This document shows positions 59,250-64,000 of a stretch of 64,000 nt of DNA, piece by piece. The notes below the pieces were generated by a model. The model did no database searches. It was not told the DNA's origin and saw nothing but the letters and a program-made list of their open reading frames with translations. A program made the position numbers and the translations under genes. How positions within the stretch are numbered: the stretch's first letter is position 1; the number at the start of each line of letters is the position of its first letter. Origin of the DNA: Elmis aenea (Eukaryota > Arthropoda > Insecta > Coleoptera > Elmidae); assembly GCA_947652605.1 (NCBI GenBank), contig OX393581.1, forward strand, positions 44,229,924 to 44,293,923. Reading direction: 5' to 3'.

Positions 59250-59830
59250 TTAAGAACATATACGCGACCAGACTTGAGGAGTAGATACTAAGCAGGATAC
59301 AAAAAACCATGGCGCTCTATAGAACCTTGTATGAGCCTTTTTTCAACAACAAAAAAAAAACAAAAACAAATCCAAATATATGTATCAGCCTTGGTACCTA
59401 TACTCATGGATGGAAGCGAGTCCTGGGTTATAATTAAATAACTCAAACAAAAACTCTACGCATGTGAGATAAAAGTACTTGGAAAAATCGTGGGAGTGAC
59501 AAGAGTTGATAAAATTAGAAATGATGTAATAAGGAAAGACTTAAAACTTACAAGTGTAGTGCAAAAAATTGAACGACAACAATTGAGACGGTTCGTACAT
59601 TTGGTGAGAATGGACGAGAAAAGAGTGGTAAAGGAGATATGGGAAAAGGAAATAGCCGGCAAGAGAAGGAAAGGTAGACACAGGAGAAAATGGAATACAG
59701 GAGTGGCAGATGCATTGAAAGAACGAAAATTGACCTGGTCTGAAGCGAGAAGCGAAGCAATAAATAGAAGTAATTGGAAACAGTCACCTCTACATTTATG
59801 GTAGATGAGGGTGAGATAAGTAAGTATATA

Positions 59831-61060
59831 CATTTTTTGAATCGATAAGATGAAGAGGGTACATTTTTTTTTGTGGTTAAGTAGCAGTCAATTGCTTCGC
59901 TTCTTCGACACTATAATTTATTGAATCAGTACAAAATTTTCAGTCGCTGGTTAAATCAACCATACAGAAAGAAGCGTCTGCACTTCATTAAAATAAAGTT
60001 CCGGAATAAAATCTGTACGAGTATAACAAATTATTGTGTGCCAGTGTTGAGTGGAAAGTTTTATGAATCCCTAGTACATCATATATTTGCTTATAATTAA
60101 TTAACTTGCAAATATAGTGCAGCGTTGTATTAACGGTTTGTATACTTTCGTATCATACTATTTGATAGAGATAAGTCACAAGGAGCCGTTCGGTCTTGTT
60201 TGAGTTCTCTCTAATCGCGATAACTTCCAAAATGCCATACGAGGTTATGAAATAGAGATATGGGTCCATAAACAGCGCAAACCATCGTCCGATATCGCAC
60301 AGACGTACTCTTATCGGCAGTTTTCATAAATAAACCGTATCTAACAAACAAATTCACTGTCCTTTATCTCGGTATAACAACCGGTATAAATTTTTTATGA
60401 CACTTGCATTTGCTTTTATAACCTATATATACTTTACTTTATACACACTGCACTATTTTATAACAAAAATCAGACACAAAACGAAAGAAAAATAAATTAA
60501 ATGTCGTTTACTTAGAGCTGCTACGATGCGCTCGCTCAAATCGCGTTGCCGTTGGCAATGCAGCGAAACAAGATCCGTCTGTTTAAAACCCGTAAGCTGC
60601 AATTTTACAAGCTTTACAAATGTGTGATTGAAAATTACAAACTAATTACTTACACAAGAAAGTAAAATTTTGCGCCAAATAAAAAACGCTATCAAACTTA
60701 ATCAAGTAGTTTAATATTTAAGGCACATATTGACATGTGTTCGTAAAAAGTTATTATTCTATAGAATGGGTCATATTTTATGAACCTGATTATTGAAGTT
60801 ACCTGTACGTCAAAAGAAACTTACTTTAATTTAAATAGTTTGACGGGATTTTTGATTACAAAATTATCTTCACGGTTATAGCACTTGATTCAAAATAAAT
60901 ACGTACTATACTAGTTCCTGCATGCATTTTAACGTTAAAAAATGTAGAGTTATCATTTGAAATTAATCAATTTATAGATTCGGTAATAAAAGTGCATTTG
61001 GCACGCTTAATCTTCGCGTTACGATCAATAGACTTATAATTTATAATAGTATATTACATA
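59831..61060. other. flank with CpG-richer patch, no gene
   Basis: Mostly AT-rich. The 60525-60600 patch (GCGCTCGCTC, CGTTGCCGTTGGCAATGCAGCG) and a minus-strand donor-like GTAAGT at 60649-60654 could belong to a non-coding first exon of the minus gene, but this is conjecture. Confidence 0.3.
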
Positions 61061-61064
61061 ACAA

Positions 61065-61140
61065 GAGTCGTCAGAAGCATTTTACGCACGAGTGGAAACG
61101 TTACTTCCACGAGTGCGTAATTGCTTTACAACTCGTGTTG
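61065..61140. repeat. short hairpin, TTACGCAC arms
   Basis: TTACGCACGAGTGGAA (61082-61097) and TTCCACGAGTGCGTAA (61105-61120) are inverted with a 7-bp loop (14 of 16 pairs). Weaker pairing extends outward through AAGCA and ACTCG. Confidence 0.7.
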
Positions 61141-61422
61141 TAGCTTACTTTTTCTACGAACACATAATACATACGATTTTAACGACTTTTTGGCTAATAT
61201 ACACATGTAATTACGTTGTCTTATCAATTTTGACGTAAGCCTACTTTGATATTTTTTAGACAGGTACGCGTTTTGCTTACCGTGCGTTATAACTCAGTTA
61301 CTATGTATGCAGTTGCAAGCTGTACGGTAAAAGTATTTTACAATAGTGGTAGTAGAAAAAAGTCGTAAGTTATGTATGACCCACATTTAAAAAAAAACAT
61401 GAAAATTTGAATAAATATTAAC

Positions 61423-61866
61423 CAGGGACCTGAACCGAATCGGAACTGGAACAAAAACCGGAACGAACCGGTACTTTTTTCATGAACCGTGGACCGGAAC
61501 TAAACCTTTAATTTAAAAAATCACAAAACCGCAAAATCAAACTGAACTGACTGGTGTGAACCGGTTCAAACTGCTTCGACTGGTTCACACAACGAACGGT
61601 TCGGTGCAAGTATTTTTTTTTAATGACACTGTAAATTTTTAACTTTCATAATTTTGATAATAAAAAATGGAAAAATTTGAGACAGTTCAATTTATGAACA
61701 TGCATTGTCATCATATTTTGCATTGAACCGGAACCGGAACTGAACCGTTGCAGCCGAACCGGTTACCGAATCATTATAAACTAAAAACCGGTGGTTGTGC
61801 GAAACGTAAACCGAAAAGTTAAAATTTATCGAACCGGTAACCGGAAGTGAACCGTTATTCTTTGCA
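61423..61866. repeat. ACCGG-rich repeat element
   Basis: About 440 bp packed with (G)AACCGG and CCGGTTC motifs in both orientations (e.g. GGAACTGGAACAAAAACCGG, GAACCGGAACCGGAACTGAA). Starts CAGGGACCTGAACCG. Likely a decayed hAT-type MITE or simple-sequence expansion of one; no duplication found. Confidence 0.6.
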
Positions 61867-62400
61867 GTTTGAGTCCATGATAACTATTTTTCAAAATAAG
61901 CGTATCATTTTTAACTATATTACCTTGCATAGCGCGTTTTCAAATTACGAATAATTTGAATTGGGTCAAGCATTGGAAATCAAATCCATTCGCTAAACGG
62001 AAAATATTTGCCAAGTTTTTAAAAACCAATACCTTTGACGTGGACTGAAATGGAAAAATAAAGCTACCGGGAGGACCTATTCAATTAGATTTAGAACTGA
62101 TCACGAATCGATGATCAGAAAGACAGGCTGAGCGAGAATAAAACTTTATTTTATAACGATACAAACTTGTTCATTCATGAATAGTTCAAGGGTATTCGAA
62201 CCTTTTTTTAAAGTTTATTTTAAATGCAGTAGTACGGCGTTTTCAAAACTATGGTTCGCGAACCGGTACCGCGAACCACAGGAGAAAATTACCGGTCCTT
62301 AATAAGTATTAGAATTAATTGTTCTCTACAACAAAAATATAAAAAATCTCGTACATTTAATCATGCAAATAACAGGTGAACATGTGGACGAAATTGAATT
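61867..62400. other. intergenic; hAT-like scrap
   Basis: GTTTTCAAAACTATGGTTCGCGAACCGG at 62238-62265 resembles hAT terminal sequence and may be the right end of the element carrying the next transposase fragment. Otherwise nothing seen. Confidence 0.35.
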
Positions 62401-62424
62401 TATTTAGTCGATTAGTCGACTTGA

Positions 62425-62745
62425 GTGTGGACTGCATTTTTTCCACCAATTCATACCAACAAAATGTGGATTAGAGATCCATTCAGTTTCAAAACAGAAA
62501 ACGAAGAAATATTACAGTTAAATGAACTAGCAGTAGATGATATAAATACATTTTCATTCGACACTGCTCTAATACAAAAATTTGAGAACGTGTCCTTGAT
62601 TAAATTTTGGTTAAGTTTTGTTAAGAAGAGCATCCAAATGTACGTGAGAAAGCAGTTCAATTTTGAATGCCATTTGGTACAAGTTATGAGTACAAACTGG
62701 ATCCTATATTTAAGTTTTGTTAAAAAATAAGTATAGGAACAGATT
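62425..62745 (+). pseudogene. hAT (Buster/ZBED5-like) transposase C-terminal fragment
   Basis: The reading frame MWIRDPFSFKTENEEILQLN, then DALIQKFENVSLIKFWLSFV-like sequence matches the C-terminal part of ZBED5/Buster-type hAT transposases (WIRNPF...L.L..D...F....L..FW). A frameshift near 62605 moves the rest (EHPNVREKAVQF, MPFGTSYEYKLDP) to another frame with a stop. The dimerisation motif after TTYLCE is lost. Confidence 0.7.
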
Positions 62746-63181
62746 GGATTTCGAACCAGATTTAGTCATGTGATGTCAAACAACATCATCCTACACATTA
62801 ACATGTAAAAACTTGTCTCTTCTTCTGCATTTTTCACTTTGTTCATTTACTTTCATGAGTAAATAAATCATAAGCTATGTTTATTTTGTGTCTTTTTACG
62901 ATGCCCGCAATTGTTTTTACCAAAGGGTTATTATTATTATCTTCACTTGTAAATTGTGTTTTGTTACATGGATTAGGGTGGGCCGCGCAAAAATATTACG
63001 GAAAATACCGGTCCGCTGTCAGAAAACATTGGGAAACGCCTGCAGTAATATATTTCACAGTTAACCATACATAATTTTAAATGGCTTATTTTTGATTCAT
63101 TTGTTAAAAGACTTTAAAAATTAAAAAGTCAAATATTTTGCTAAGTGTTATGCGTACATTTAAATTGATTTATTTCAATAT
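62746..63181. other. intergenic; hAT end scrap
   Basis: AATACCGGTCCGCTGTCAGA and ATTGGGAAACGC at 63005-63040 resemble a hAT terminus related to the preceding transposase fragment. No gene seen. Confidence 0.35.
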
Positions 63182-64000
63182 ACTGAGTGGACCAAATTCA
63201 AATGTTTCACGGGGTATCTCGATTACTGTAATAGTTAGCGAAAATCTGCTATTGACTCTTGGGCTATTTTTTTTTTGAGAAAAGAACGCTTGTGTCATCA
63301 GATTTTTTATTTCGCTTTCACTTTTGGCACTAAAGACGAAAAATGAAATGTCATCATTTTTGAAAATTTGCTATAACTTCTATATTTATTAAAAAATAAC
63401 AAAATGTTATACAGGTTTTTAATGCAGAATTTTATGCTTATTTTAAAAACCGATTTTTTTTAGCGACCTTGACTTTAGAGATATGAAGTAAATTGTTTTT
63501 TCTTTTAAATAGAAACCCTAGTTGCCACGACTTTATATAAAAAAGAGTTTTTTTTAACTTTTTAAAAATAGGTTGTTTTATATATTTGTTGCAAAAATTA
63601 ACCTACATGTGGCTAATTTTGTAAAAATGTCCTTATTAAACTTTGCCATGATTTCGTAAAAAAGTGATGTTTGCAAATATTAAACAACTAAGCTTCATAT
63701 TCAAGTAAGTTTTTCAACTTTTAAGCAAATTCGTGTATTGTTTTGTATTTTATAACTGTTTATAACGGTATTGTTAACATGGCTAAATTTTAACACTTTG
63801 AAAAGTTTAATATGTTAGAAGTTTACATTGCAAGTGATTAAAACGTAGCGGCTGCTCCAATTTGTTTTTGGAAATGACGTTTAGTTGTTTAATAATTGCA
63901 AACATCACTTTTTTACGAAATAATGGCAAACTTTGATAGGGAAATTTTAACAATCTATCTAGGTTATTTTTTTGCAACAAATATATAAAACTATATAATT
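63182..64000. repeat. foldback element running off the window
   Basis: Starts GAGTGGACCAAATTCAAATG and GGGGTATCTCGATTACTGTA, homologous to the MED17-intron foldback end at 3604. Arms pair around a centre near 63787 (TTTCGTAAAAAAGTGATGTT at 63653 against its complement at ~63905). The right terminus is beyond 64000. Confidence 0.8.

Larger units (their letters stand above)
55862..59830 (+). mobile_element. RTE-type LINE interrupted by two Harbinger elements
   Basis: The left part (55862-56387) reads GALDLEKAFDSIKREEI (RT motif A), RKTHLGYRKLRPVFLNELLY in broken frames, and LLYADDLLICATNKKDLQER (YADD at ~56205). The right part (59253-59830) carries KLYACEIKVLGKI-like, GVTRVDKIRNDVIRKDLKL, QLRRFVHLVRMDEKRV and RKGRHRRKW (59490-59804). 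Removing the two insertions and their duplications rejoins the frame across QQTNRLKYLRTYTR. 5'-truncated, with shifts. Confidence 0.85.

Overview
This window is nuclear DNA from an insect. It is AT-rich, its genes are interrupted by short GT-AG introns, and several proteins match insect families closely (MED17, the splicing repressor Rsf1, peroxiredoxin 5). It also carries the usual load of degraded RTE, Penelope, Harbinger, mariner and hAT elements. A beetle or another insect with a large, repeat-rich genome would fit, but I cannot name the species from sequence alone.

Layout. From 1 to about 19.1 kb is gene-dense: MED17 (+, 1106-5791, four coding exons, third intron filled by two foldback repeats), an Rsf1-like RRM/RGG splicing factor (+, 9894-10481), peroxiredoxin 5 (+, 11845-13080, three exons), a mitochondrial-type malate dehydrogenase paralog that has lost its catalytic residues (-, 17513-15151, five exons) and a single-exon basic, disordered protein of unknown function (-, 19068-17944). 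From 19.1 kb to the end there is one recognisable host gene. It is a small nuclear-type protein on the minus strand whose main coding exon (52405-51836) and 24-codon last exon (22865-22791) are separated by a ~29 kb intron.

That intron and the upstream flank are a transposon graveyard. Elements supported by target-site duplications include hAT-type elements with 8-bp duplications (46-261, 13784-14075, 23560-24872, 32979-33286, 50782-51129), PIF/Harbinger elements with TTA or TAA duplications (5901-7608, 30980-31640, 56388-58091, 58103-59249) and a solo LTR with a 4-bp duplication (33644-34072). Three RTE-type LINEs and a plus-strand RTE tail, a mariner-type element (45.6-48.0 kb) split by a Penelope-like element with a GIY-YIG domain, and many long palindromic foldback elements with CAGGGTG termini next to TA are also present.

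The most distinctive observations are the MDH pseudoenzyme, the palindrome-of-palindromes repeat family (53203-54390 and relatives, including both repeats in the MED17 intron), two Harbinger elements inserted head to head five bases apart inside a LINE, a 246-bp insertion with a tRNA-like sequence at its far end, and a palindrome that carries an HTH-coding exon. I found no CRISPR array, operon or other prokaryotic system. I cannot claim an undescribed molecular system beyond these candidates.
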